A stretch of 34,579 nt of DNA from an uncultured Clostridia bacterium (GTDB lineage: Bacteria > Bacillota > Clostridia > TANB77 > CAG-508): NCBI GenBank assembly GCA_934162255.1, contig CAKPIG010000011.1, forward strand, positions 1 through 34,579, in the 5' to 3' direction. This document shows, piece by piece, positions 1 through 7,708 of the stretch. Position 1 is the first letter of the stretch, and every line of letters begins with the position of its first letter. The notes below the pieces were generated by a model, which saw nothing but the letters and a program-made list of their open reading frames with translations, ran no database searches and was not told the origin of the DNA. The position numbers and the translations under genes were made by a program.

Positions 1-71
<71 letters not shown>

Positions 72-91
72 ATATTTCTGAACGTGTTTTA

Positions 92-121
92 ATTATACAA
101 CTTTTCTATATGTTTTGTCAA
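92..121 (-). promoter_or_regulatory. Promoter of tRNA-fMet
   Basis: Minus strand: perfect -35 TTGACA (116-121), an 18-bp spacer, and perfect -10 TATAAT (92-97). The -10 ends 20 bases before the mature tRNA 5' end, which leaves a short leader. It sits directly after the hairpin that closes the SSB-like gene. Confidence 0.85.
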
Positions 122-130
122 TAATTTTTA

Positions 131-168
131 TAAAATTTTTAAAGAGGAGGCAAAATTATTACCTCCTC
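131..168 (-). terminator. Probable terminator of the SSB-like gene
   Basis: Minus strand: GAGGAGG (168-162), an 11-base loop, CCTCCTC (150-144), then TTT and a mixed A/T stretch. The U-tract is short, so termination may be leaky into the tRNA-fMet promoter that follows. Confidence 0.55.
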
Positions 169-202
169 CTAGTTCTTCTACTACCTATTTTTCAATTTTT
201 TC

Positions 203-898
203 TTACTCTACTAAGCCTATTTCCATTATTGAAACTTCATAGGCTGTATGGACTACATTTTCCATTTCATCAGATTTCTGGATATATTCCCTACTTTGAA
301 TTCTTCCAAAAAGCTGTACTCTATCTCCTACGTTTAAGAAACTTGTCCACCTAGCATTTCTCCCCCATGCAATACATGGAATATAATCACTTCTTCCGTA
401 ATTTCTGCTAACTGCAATTAACAAGTTAGCAATGTCTTTTTTTGCAGAAAAAGTCTTTCCTAATCTAACTTGTTTACAGATATATCCATCAAGATATATC
501 AAGTTAGAATTAGGAGCTTCTTCCAATTCATCTTCGGAATAATACCAATCAAGCTCTGTTACAAATAATTTCAGTATCAGATGGCTCTTTCCATCATCCC
601 CTAAAACATTGTAAGCCCTGTACTGTCCTGCTATTTGTATCACCTTTTCTTTGAGTGATACTTTATCTAGTAGAAGTTCAGAAACAACAAATGGAATTAT
701 ATCATTCGTTCCACTATTTCTTTTAACTATTATCTCTCCCTGGAAAAACTTTTCAAAAACCACAGTGTGGCTATATTTCAGTTCATCCTTCATGACTCCC
801 GTCATGAAAACTTTATTAGTTTTCAAATAGAGCCTTTCTGATCTTGCACGTTTTTCCATCCGCGTTATTACATTATCCTCCAAGTCAATGTAATTCAT
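203..898 (-). CDS. Double OB-fold single-stranded-DNA-binding-like protein
   Basis: A 231-residue protein. The C-terminal half matches the SSB OB-fold pattern: a GYICKQVRLGK strand, LLIAVSRNYGRSDYIPCIAWG, then GDRVQLFGRIQSREY. The N-terminal half (about residues 20-120) looks like a second, more diverged OB-fold. It lacks the acidic C-terminal tail of canonical SSB and is longer than the usual 150-180 residues, so I read it as an SSB paralogue rather than the replicative ssb. The ATG at 898 was chosen because AGGAGG lies seven bases upstream; an in-frame ATG at 991 has no such site and would fall inside the 5' leader. It has its own promoter at 1019-1047, immediately after comEA. A role in protecting or processing single-stranded DNA is inferred from the fold only. 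Confidence 0.75.
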   Translation of the reverse strand: MNYIDLEDNVITRMEKRARSERLYLKTNKVFMTGVMKDELKYSHTVVFEKFFQGEIIVKRNSGTNDIIPFVVSELLLDKVSLKEKVIQIAGQYRAYNVLGDDGKSHLILKLFVTELDWYYSEDELEEAPNSNLIYLDGYICKQVRLGKTFSAKKDIANLLIAVSRNYGRSDYIPCIAWGRNARWTSFLNVGDRVQLFGRIQSREYIQKSDEMENVVHTAYEVSIMEIGLVE

Positions 899-943
899 TA
901 TTTTCCTCCTGTTCTCTTTTTTGAATTTTAGTAGTAGAAGATA

Positions 944-994
944 ATGCATACATAATCTTATATGCATTAATCTAAAGTTGAAGAATCTCAACTT
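944..994 (-). other. Two hairpins in the 5' leader of the SSB-like gene
   Basis: The leader is about 115 bases. Minus strand: AAGTTGA (994-988), a 6-base loop, TCAACTT (81-75 of the 900s, i.e. 981-975); then ATGCATA (967-961), a 10-base loop, TATGCAT (950-944). Both stems are perfect 7-bp pairings. Neither is followed by a U-tract, so they are not terminators. They may stabilise the mRNA or act as a regulatory leader. I recognise no known riboswitch. Confidence 0.4.
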
Positions 995-1018
995 ATGAAC
1001 AAGAATATTTTAACACAT

Positions 1019-1047
1019 ATTATAGCTTTTGTAAAGTATTATGTAAA
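1019..1047 (-). promoter_or_regulatory. Promoter of the SSB-like gene
   Basis: Minus strand: -35 TTTACA (1042-1047), 17-bp spacer, -10 TATAAT (1019-1024). The -35 box abuts the comEA stop codon at 1048. Confidence 0.7.
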
Positions 1048-1752
1048 TTATATTGTTATATATTCTTTAATTTTATTAAATTTACTTTCACCTATTCCAC
1101 TTACATTTTGAACATCCTCTATATTATTAAATTTTCCGTTTTCTTTTCTGTAATTTATAATACTTAATGCTATTGACGGTCCAACTCCTGGTAAAGTTTC
1201 AAGCTCTGTTTGAGAAGCTGTATTTATATTTATTTTTGCATTTGGCTTAGAAGTTGAGCTATTTTTTTGTTTTGATATTTCTGTTGTTTCATTTTCTCCA
1301 GCCTCTGTTATTATATAATTAAAATTAGTATCTTCTTCTACTTGATTTTTGTTTGGAATTGTTACTTTCATTCCATCACTTAAAACATATACCAAATTTA
1401 TCTTTGATATATCTGCATTTTCTGTAATCCCGCCACTTGCTTCTATTGCATCTGAAATTCTACTGCCTTCATCTAAAATTACAACCCCCCTAACATTTAC
1501 TTCTCCTGTTACATATACATATATTTTTGTTTTTTCATCTACATCCTCTTTCATCTCTTCTACCGAATTTTCTTTTATTTCTGTTTGTTTAGCTTCTTCA
1601 CTTTTTTCCTCCTCTATAATATTTGCTGTGTCTTCACTTAAGATTTCTTCTGTGCTAGATTTCCAAATCTTTTCAGCAATTATTCCTCCTATTATAAAAA
1701 TTATTGTTACTACTATAATCACTATTTTTTTGTTCTGTTTTATAAATTCCAT
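1048..1752 (-). CDS. comEA: ComEA family DNA-uptake protein
   Basis: 234 residues. A single N-terminal membrane helix (about 9-26) is followed by an acidic linker (about 35-75), an SLBB domain (about 77-135, YVYVTGEVNVRGVV...ASGGITENAD), a second linker, and a C-terminal helix-hairpin-helix pair (about 173-234) with ININTASQTELETLPGVG and VSGIGESKFNKIKEYI. This is the standard Gram-positive ComEA layout: a membrane-anchored double-stranded-DNA receptor outside the cell that hands DNA to the ComEC channel. ComEC/ComEB are not in the window. The ATG at 1752 has AAGGAGG five bases upstream. There is no clear terminator before the downstream SSB-like gene, so read-through is possible. Confidence 0.9.
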   Translation of the reverse strand: MEFIKQNKKIVIIVVTIIFIIGGIIAEKIWKSSTEEILSEDTANIIEEEKSEEAKQTEIKENSVEEMKEDVDEKTKIYVYVTGEVNVRGVVILDEGSRISDAIEASGGITENADISKINLVYVLSDGMKVTIPNKNQVEEDTNFNYIITEAGENETTEISKQKNSSTSKPNAKININTASQTELETLPGVGPSIALSIINYRKENGKFNNIEDVQNVSGIGESKFNKIKEYITI

Positions 1753-1770
1753 TCTAACCTCCTTAAAATT

Positions 1771-1799
1771 TTAATATTCTTCTTGCAAATATTGTACAA
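1771..1799 (-). promoter_or_regulatory. Candidate comEA promoter
   Basis: Minus strand: TTGTAC (1794-1799), 17-bp spacer, TATTAA (1771-1776). It overlaps the divergent carboxypeptidase promoter on the plus strand. Confidence 0.45.
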
Positions 1800-1811
1800 A
1801 TGATATATTAT
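1783..1811 (+). promoter_or_regulatory. Promoter of the D,D-carboxypeptidase gene
   Basis: Plus strand: TTGCAA (1783-1788), 17-bp spacer, TATTAT (1806-1811), 30 bases before the chosen ATG. It overlaps the comEA promoter candidate, so the two could compete for polymerase. Confidence 0.6.
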
Positions 1812-1841
1812 ATTTACACAATGTTTACAAGGAGATATTTC

Positions 1842-3119
1842 ATGAAAATAAAAAATAAATTACTATTAATTATAATTATTACTATCTTTAGTATACTTAT
1901 ATATCAGCATCCGTCTTATGCTCAAAGTTTCGATTCTGAGTTATATTCTGAAGCTGCAATATTAATAGATTCTAACACAGGAAAAATTTTAGTAAGTAAA
2001 AATGCAAATGAAAAAATGTACCCAGCAAGTACAACAAAAATTCTGACTGCTATTTTAGCTCTTGAAAATTTACAATTATCTGATAAATTAACTGCAAGCT
2101 ATTCTGCAGTCATGTCAATTCCATCAGGATATTCAAATGCTGCAATTCAAGTTGGAGAATCCTTATCAGTTGCAGACTTACTTGATTTATTTTTAATACA
2201 TTCAGCTAATGAAGCAGGATTCATTTTAGCAGAAGGTGTTTCTGGTAACATTAATAATTTTGCAGACTTGATGAACAAAAAAGTTTCTGAATTAGGCTGT
2301 TTGAATACACATTTTACTAATCCTAGTGGAATTCATGATGAAAATCATTATTCAACAGCATATGATATGGCTCTTATAGCAAAATATTGCATGAAAAATT
2401 CTAATTTTAGAGATATTGTATCAAAAGAATCTTGTAGAATTGCTGCAACAGATAAATATGAAGAAAGATATTTTGTAAATACAAATGACTTAATTCGTCA
2501 AAAGAGTAAATATTACTATCCTTATGCAATAGGAATTAAAACAGGATATACTAAACAAGCTAGGAATTGCCTAATTTCTGCAAGTTCTAAAGATGGTCTT
2601 GAATTAATTGCTGTTGTACTTAGTGCAGGTACAACTTCAGCAGGAGAGAGTGAAAGATATTTAGATTCCGTAAATCTTTTCAATTATGGATTTTCTAATT
2701 ATAAAATCGAACAAATCTGTTCTTCTAATACTGTTCAAAAAGAAATAATTGTGCAAAATGCAACTAAAGATACTAAAAATTTGGAATTGCTATCAAAAGA
2801 TAATATTAACGCATTAATGCCTTCAGATATTTCTACTGAATCAATAAGTCCTTCTATAGAATTAAATGAAAATATTACTGCTCCAATTGCTAAAGATACG
2901 GTTCTTGGTAAAATAACATATAATATTGATGGTGAAGTTTATTCATCTGATTTAATTGCAAGTCATGATGTTGAAAAATCCAACTTATTAATTTTAATTG
3001 GACAAATCATTTTAGCAATATTAGTTTTACTTATATTAGTGAAATTACTATCTTTTAAGGGTAAAAATAAGAATAAAAAATCTAAGAATTCCAATTCAAT
3101 TTATAAATTTAAATTATAA
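1842..3119 (+). CDS. D-alanyl-D-alanine carboxypeptidase, S11 family (DacF/PBP5-like)
   Basis: 425 residues from the ATG at 1842, which has AAGGAGA upstream (1829-1835); an upstream in-frame start lies in the promoter and is rejected. It has an N-terminal signal sequence ending near SYAQS. The three penicilloyl-serine motifs are present: SxxK (S63-TT-K66), SxN (S121-A-N123) and KTG (K233-T-G). A beta-rich PBP5 C-terminal region follows, then a membrane helix and a very lysine-rich tail instead of the usual amphipathic anchor. It removes the terminal D-alanine from muropeptide stem peptides outside the membrane and so limits cross-linking. Monocistronic, closed by a strong terminator. I do not assign a specific dac paralogue. 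Confidence 0.92.
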   Translation: MKIKNKLLLIIIITIFSILIYQHPSYAQSFDSELYSEAAILIDSNTGKILVSKNANEKMYPASTTKILTAILALENLQLSDKLTASYSAVMSIPSGYSNAAIQVGESLSVADLLDLFLIHSANEAGFILAEGVSGNINNFADLMNKKVSELGCLNTHFTNPSGIHDENHYSTAYDMALIAKYCMKNSNFRDIVSKESCRIAATDKYEERYFVNTNDLIRQKSKYYYPYAIGIKTGYTKQARNCLISASSKDGLELIAVVLSAGTTSAGESERYLDSVNLFNYGFSNYKIEQICSSNTVQKEIIVQNATKDTKNLELLSKDNINALMPSDISTESISPSIELNENITAPIAKDTVLGKITYNIDGEVYSSDLIASHDVEKSNLLILIGQIILAILVLLILVKLLSFKGKNKNKKSKNSNSIYKFKL

Positions 3120-3121
3120 TC

Positions 3122-3154
3122 TTAGTGGAAGCAAAATAGCTTCCACTAATTTTT
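3122..3154 (+). terminator. Terminator after the carboxypeptidase gene
   Basis: A perfect 11-bp stem, TTAGTGGAAGC (3122-3132) with GCTTCCACTAA (3139-3149), a 6-base loop, then TTTTTAT. It may also slow transcripts of the convergent LCP gene, but its U-tract in that direction is poor. Confidence 0.85.
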
Positions 3155-4538
3155 ATTTATAATCTTTTCCGATTATTATTGTAATATCTACTTTACTTGA
3201 ACTTACTGAACTTGTTGATATATTACCAACACCTAATATTTCTTTTATATTATTTTCAATATTTTCTTTTACATTTGTTTTATTTATTATTGTTGTTTTT
3301 GATGTCGCTGTTGTTGAACCAGTTTTTGAAACAGTATATCCTTTAGCTGTTAGTGCTTTTTTTGCGGCTGTTAGTTTGCTTTCAGAACCTGATCCATTTA
3401 TAATTTCAATCTTAATCTTTGAAGCTTCTTTTTTATCTATATTTTCAGTTGTTTCATTTCCTGAATTGCTTGTTGTTGTATTTTCTGCATTACTTGTATT
3501 AGTTGAACTTGAGCTTGTATTTGTATTGTTTTCTGTTTCATTTGTTGTTTGTTCATCATCAGAGTATAGCTCTTTTATTAATTCTGCAGTTTGTTTTTTA
3601 TCTACTAAGTAAAACCATAATCTTTGTGGACCTATTTGTTTTGGTGTTCCTGGCAATGATGCACTTTCAATTTCATCTGCATTTATATTTACAGCATATG
3701 GCACATAGTCTTTTATTACTGATATTGGTAAATTTGTTTCGATGTATTCATATGCAATATCTATTATGTCTTTTATTTTAAATATATTTTTGGCTTGTAT
3801 TGTTTGTTTTATTGTTGCCATTATAAAATTTCTTTGTGTTTTCATTCTTCCAATGTCATTTCCACCATACTCTTCTGGGTATGTTGTCATTTTACCATTT
3901 TTATCTGGATTTCCATGTCTATATCTTAATAGTTGCTCTGCTTTTTCTCCATCAATTTTCTGTAATCCTGATTGTAAATTAATGTGTAAGTCTTGTGATG
4001 GGTCATCATATACCATTCCTCCTGGTACATAAGGAACGTCAAATTCTACTCCACCTATAACATCTACTAATTTTATTAAAGCTTGATTATCTACTACAAC
4101 ATAGTATTTTATATCTAACCCAGTTAAGTTATTTACTGCTTCTAGTGTTTTTTCAGGATTCTTTTGATATAATGCATTTATTTTATCATATGCACTTGCT
4201 GTTGCCTCACTTTTTCCAACAAAAGAATCTCTTGGTACTGATAGTAGTGAGGCTTTTTGTGTTTTTGGGTCATATGTACCTACAATTATTGTGTCTGTCA
4301 ATTTACCACCATTGTCTGTACTAACTCCCATTACCAATACTTGCAATTTATCTAAGTCTTTAAGTGTTTCTTCATTATGTCCTACAAGTGTTGATAATAA
4401 ACCTTGCATACCTCCACCATTTTTCTTTATTTTATATGCCATTACTCCTATTAAAACTATTAGTATAATTAGTAATATTAATAATATCTTTTTTAATACT
4501 CCTGATTTTTTTTCTTTGTTTTTGTTCTTTTTGGACAA
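3153..4538 (-). CDS. LytR-CpsA-Psr (LCP) family cell-wall polymer ligase with LytR_C domain
   Basis: 461 residues. A lysine-rich cytoplasmic N-terminus and one membrane helix (about 18-35) precede the LCP catalytic domain (about 65-310), with LTDTIIVGTYD, SLLSVPRDS (Asp82 and Arg103 are the expected Mg/phosphate-site residues) and RYRH...DIGRMKTQRNF. The last motif is split by an insertion rich in Gly, Asn and Pro. A Ser/Thr/Asn-rich linker of about 45 residues joins a C-terminal LytR_C domain (KIKIEIINGSGSESK onward). LCP enzymes transfer undecaprenyl-linked glycopolymers onto peptidoglycan. Start choice: a GTG at 4547 overlaps the AGGAG itself, while the TTG at 4538 has ideal 8-base spacing, so TTG is preferred. 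Confidence 0.9.
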   Translation of the reverse strand: MSKKNKNKEKKSGVLKKILLILLIILIVLIGVMAYKIKKNGGGMQGLLSTLVGHNEETLKDLDKLQVLVMGVSTDNGGKLTDTIIVGTYDPKTQKASLLSVPRDSFVGKSEATASAYDKINALYQKNPEKTLEAVNNLTGLDIKYYVVVDNQALIKLVDVIGGVEFDVPYVPGGMVYDDPSQDLHINLQSGLQKIDGEKAEQLLRYRHGNPDKNGKMTTYPEEYGGNDIGRMKTQRNFIMATIKQTIQAKNIFKIKDIIDIAYEYIETNLPISVIKDYVPYAVNINADEIESASLPGTPKQIGPQRLWFYLVDKKQTAELIKELYSDDEQTTNETENNTNTSSSSTNTSNAENTTTSNSGNETTENIDKKEASKIKIEIINGSGSESKLTAAKKALTAKGYTVSKTGSTTATSKTTIINKTNVKENIENNIKEILGVGNISTSSVSSSKVDITIIIGKDYK

Positions 4539-4574
4539 TCTACTCACTCCTAAAATTTAAATTTATACTTTTTT

Positions 4575-4603
4575 ACTATAACAGATTTAGTAATTTTTTT
4601 CAA
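4575..4603 (-). promoter_or_regulatory. Promoter of the LCP gene
   Basis: Minus strand: TTGAAA (4598-4603), 17-bp spacer, TATAGT (4575-4580). Confidence 0.65.
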
Positions 4604-4663
4604 CATTTATTGTCTTTTTTTCTATTAATTTACAAAATCTTCACAATTTCTTAATAAAAATCG

Positions 4664-4698
4664 TATAAAAATAGAGCACTTTTTTCAATGCTCTATTT
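4664..4698 (-). terminator. Terminator of the DUF5711-cvpA operon
   Basis: Minus strand: AAATAGAGCA (4698-4689), 10-base loop, TGCTCTATTT (4678-4669), then TTAT. A perfect 10-bp stem immediately after the cvpA stop. Confidence 0.8.
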
Positions 4699-4704
4699 AA
4701 AATT

Positions 4705-5364
4705 CTATTTTCTAAATAATATATTTAATAATAAATTATGATTATAAAAAATCTTAGTTACATATGAATTTGCTATTGCATCAGCTATAGTTGAATTACC
4801 AGTAGTATAAACAATAAAGAATAATATCGCAAGTATCACATATATGATTAGCAATGCCTTTATAATACCATATAGCACTCCTCCAGCTTCATTAAATTGT
4901 TTTATTAAAGGTAAACTTGTTATAATATCAGCTACAAAAGTAAGTAGAATTAGTAATAATCTTACTATTATAAATATTGCAACTATAACACATACATTTA
5001 TTACTTTATTTGCAATAACAGGTGCAGCTTCTATTACAATTTCATTTTTAGTTTTGTTTACTGAATCATCAACATATTTTGCAATATATTTTGTAAAATC
5101 TTTATCTTTTTCATCACTCTGTTCTTCTGTTGTTCCTTCTTTATTTGTAAAATTTTCTATTATAGAGCTTTCTATTTTATCGTCCATTTCTGTATTTTTA
5201 ATTATCATATTAGATACTGGTTTATATAGTATAATTGATAATATTACAGCTGCTAATACTGCAATTAAACCAACTGCCACTTTAACTAATCCTTTTTTGT
5301 ATCCAATAAAAATATTTAATAAAATTATAGCTATTAAAATTACATCAAATATAATCCCTATCAT
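4705..5364 (-). CDS. CvpA family membrane protein
   Basis: 219 residues. The start MIGIIFDVILIAIILLNIF and the following GYKKGLVK match the CvpA (colicin V production) N-terminus. There are hydrophobic helices near residues 1-20, 27-48, about 120-150 and 165-190, with a charged, lysine/glutamate-rich loop between the second and third. CvpA proteins are inner-membrane proteins of poorly defined biochemistry. Two adjacent ATGs exist: the one at 5364 sits six bases from AGGAGG and the one at 5367 only three, so 5364 is preferred. The AGGAGG overlaps the TAG stop of the upstream DUF5711 gene, so translation is probably coupled. Confidence 0.8.
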   Translation of the reverse strand: MIGIIFDVILIAIILLNIFIGYKKGLVKVAVGLIAVLAAVILSIILYKPVSNMIIKNTEMDDKIESSIIENFTNKEGTTEEQSDEKDKDFTKYIAKYVDDSVNKTKNEIVIEAAPVIANKVINVCVIVAIFIIVRLLLILLTFVADIITSLPLIKQFNEAGGVLYGIIKALLIIYVILAILFFIVYTTGNSTIADAIANSYVTKIFYNHNLLLNILFRK

Positions 5365-5374
5365 CATTTTCCTC

Positions 5375-6559
5375 CTATATTTTTATAATCTGTATTCTAT
5401 CTCTATAGATAATTCCTACAATATTTTTTGTCATAACTATATCATTTACTTCTGAATTTGATATATATTTTTTTAGTAAAATTCCATTTTTATTAATTAT
5501 ATGTAACTCTGTTCCAAAATTAATTGCAATTTTGTCTTCACTAGTTTTTATTGATTTTGCAACATCATTTGTAACATATTGTCTTACTTTCAAGTTTGCT
5601 GGATTTATTATATTTACACAAGTTTCAGAATTATAATCTCCTGTTGATTTTTCTTCTAATGATACTACTTTATCTTTCATATCAATTGTCATAAATGATA
5701 TACTCTTATTTTTAGCATCTAATATCTGTGAACTTTGCTCATCTTTTAATATCTCTATTGAATCATTATACATACATATAAGATTATCATTTTTTTGGTA
5801 TCTTACGCTAAGAATCAACTTATCTTTTGGTGCATCATACTTATATAATATCGCATTTTTAGGATCACTTTTTGCTAATTCTATTGATACAACTTGTATA
5901 TTTGATTGTATAACTACTCCTGATATATTTACTTCAGCAATTGCCAGATATTTGCTATCTTGTGAAATGCTTACATCAACTACTCTTGAAGATACCAAAT
6001 TTGTTTTAAATATCTCTGTTCCAGACCTATCATATACATCAATAATTGATTTATAGTTTGAATTTGACATTACTATTGATACATATCCTGCTTCACTTAC
6101 ATTTATTTGATTTATTGTTCCTTCAACCTGATTTTCAAATACCTTTTCTCTTCCATTTATCAAATAAAATTTCTGTCCGCCATCTTCGCTTATTGCTAGA
6201 TAACTTCCTGCTGATGCAAATTCAACTTTGTTTATATCTAATTCAATGCTTCCTACTTTACTTCCTGTTTTATTATAAAATTCTAAAACCTTTTTTCTAA
6301 GTATGCAAAGGTATTTATCATATGCATATATTTGTACATTTTCATCCTCTTCTATATCAATTGTTTTAGTACTATCTTCTGAAATATTTTTTATTAAAAT
6401 ATGATTGTCACACCATGTTCTAAACCTCAAATTATACATATATACAAATATTAGGACTACTATTGCTAATATGACTGCTAAGAAACAAAGAAATATTATT
6501 AATTTTCTAATATTAGCTTTTCTTTGATTTTGAAACTCTTCAGCCCAAAAATTTTTCAT
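5375..6559 (-). CDS. DUF5711 family membrane-anchored beta-propeller-like protein
   Basis: 394 residues from the ATG at 6559. A charged N-terminus and one membrane helix (about 20-42) lead to a large extracytoplasmic domain of repeated short beta strands, in the style of EFYNKTGSKVGSIEL and DVYDRSGTEIFKTNL. It reads as a beta-propeller, matching DUF5711. Function is unknown. An in-frame GTG at 6589 would lie only one base downstream of the -10 box, so it is rejected. The ATG at 6559 has AAGGAG six bases upstream. It forms a two-gene operon with cvpA. The pairing suggests an envelope role, but that is inference only. Confidence 0.75.
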   Translation of the reverse strand: MKNFWAEEFQNQRKANIRKLIIFLCFLAVILAIVVLIFVYMYNLRFRTWCDNHILIKNISEDSTKTIDIEEDENVQIYAYDKYLCILRKKVLEFYNKTGSKVGSIELDINKVEFASAGSYLAISEDGGQKFYLINGREKVFENQVEGTINQINVSEAGYVSIVMSNSNYKSIIDVYDRSGTEIFKTNLVSSRVVDVSISQDSKYLAIAEVNISGVVIQSNIQVVSIELAKSDPKNAILYKYDAPKDKLILSVRYQKNDNLICMYNDSIEILKDEQSSQILDAKNKSISFMTIDMKDKVVSLEEKSTGDYNSETCVNIINPANLKVRQYVTNDVAKSIKTSEDKIAINFGTELHIINKNGILLKKYISNSEVNDIVMTKNIVGIIYRDRIQIIKI

Positions 6560-6590
6560 TTTCTTCTCCTTGTCTTTTGATTTTGCCACT

Positions 6591-6619
6591 ATTATATCAT
6601 AAGCTTTATTTTTTGCAAA
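6591..6619 (-). promoter_or_regulatory. Promoter of the DUF5711-cvpA operon
   Basis: Minus strand: TTTGCA (6614-6619), 17-bp spacer, perfect TATAAT (6591-6596) with an upstream TATGA that includes a TG one base off the extended -10 position. It lies in the 35-base gap after the permease gene. Confidence 0.7.
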
Positions 6620-6624
6620 TATTT

Positions 6625-7629
6625 TTACTTTATTTTTAACAGATAAAAAATTTGTACAATTCCCAAATATCCAAAAATCGGATATGCATTATTCACTAAT
6701 TTTGAAAAACCAAAATTTGAAATTATTAGACTAGTTATACACATAATAAGCACTAATTGTGTATAACTTCTTTGATTTTTGCTTGTATTTTGCAAAAATC
6801 CTGTTCCTATTGATATTGCTGTTGTAAAAATTGATGCAAGTATTATAAAAGCATATATTTTTTTAAATTGATTATAGAATTTACTAACTACATACACAAT
6901 TGGCATTTCTGGTTTAATAGTCACATCAACTCTTATTAATAGTAAATATATCATCATTGTTGTTATTAACATTATTATCCCAGTAAATATTGCAATAAAT
7001 TTTATACTCTTTTGACTAGTTATCGTTTTTCTTAAAGAAATCAATACTGGTATTAATAATATCATGTTATAACTTAAATATATTATTGAACTAACAAGCC
7101 AATTCCCCTGCGAGGTTACTTCTTCTATATGCCAATCTTGAATTTCTATTATATTCTTCGTTCCAATTATGATTATTGACAATATTAATGTAGGAACAAC
7201 AAATTCACTTACTTTTAGCACACCTTTAACATTTGTAAAAAATATTATCATACATATTATAGCTAAGATTGTACTTCCTATTAGTTTGTTTATTCCTAGT
7301 TCTTGTTCAAAATACGCTCCAAACCCAGCAATCATTATATAAAACGAAATTAATAATAATATGTTTAATATTGAATTTATGATTGCTATTATCTTTTTAT
7401 TTTGTATGAATTTTGATTGTAATTGACTATAATTCTCAATATTATATTTATATATAATTTTTAAAGTTTTATATATAAGTATTGAAATCATCAAACATGT
7501 TAATATTATTCCAAAAATTCCATTTTTCCCAAACACAAAGAAAAATGAATATATTTCTTGACCTGATGCAAAACCAGCACCTATTAATGCTCCTATTATT
7601 ACAAATGTAATCAAAAATATTTCTTTCAT
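6625..7629 (-). CDS. YkvI-like membrane permease (COG3949-type)
   Basis: 334 residues, almost wholly hydrophobic, with about ten predicted membrane helices. The first helix carries GALIGAGFASGQEI (about 12-25), the glycine-rich broken-helix signature seen in YkvI proteins of the APC/LeuT-fold superfamily. Substrate unknown. The ATG at 7629 is preceded by AGAGGT. The gene lies downstream of the BspA terminator; I see no convincing promoter of its own and no terminator between it and the DUF5711 promoter. Confidence 0.75.
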   Translation of the reverse strand: MKEIFLITFVIIGALIGAGFASGQEIYSFFFVFGKNGIFGIILTCLMISILIYKTLKIIYKYNIENYSQLQSKFIQNKKIIAIINSILNILLLISFYIMIAGFGAYFEQELGINKLIGSTILAIICMIIFFTNVKGVLKVSEFVVPTLILSIIIIGTKNIIEIQDWHIEEVTSQGNWLVSSIIYLSYNMILLIPVLISLRKTITSQKSIKFIAIFTGIIMLITTMMIYLLLIRVDVTIKPEMPIVYVVSKFYNQFKKIYAFIILASIFTTAISIGTGFLQNTSKNQRSYTQLVLIMCITSLIISNFGFSKLVNNAYPIFGYLGIVQIFYLLKIK

Positions 7630-7661
7630 ATTACCTCTTATAAAAATATATTTTTAGGTAA

Positions 7662-7698
7662 GAAAAATAGAACCAAATGTATCTTCACATTTGATCCT
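7662..7698 (-). terminator. Terminator of the BspA-type gene
   Basis: Minus strand: a 12-bp stem (7698-7687 with 7680-7669) with two G-T wobbles, a 6-base loop GAAGAT, then ATTTTTC. Confidence 0.75.
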
Positions 7699-7708
7699 AT
7701 AATAATTA

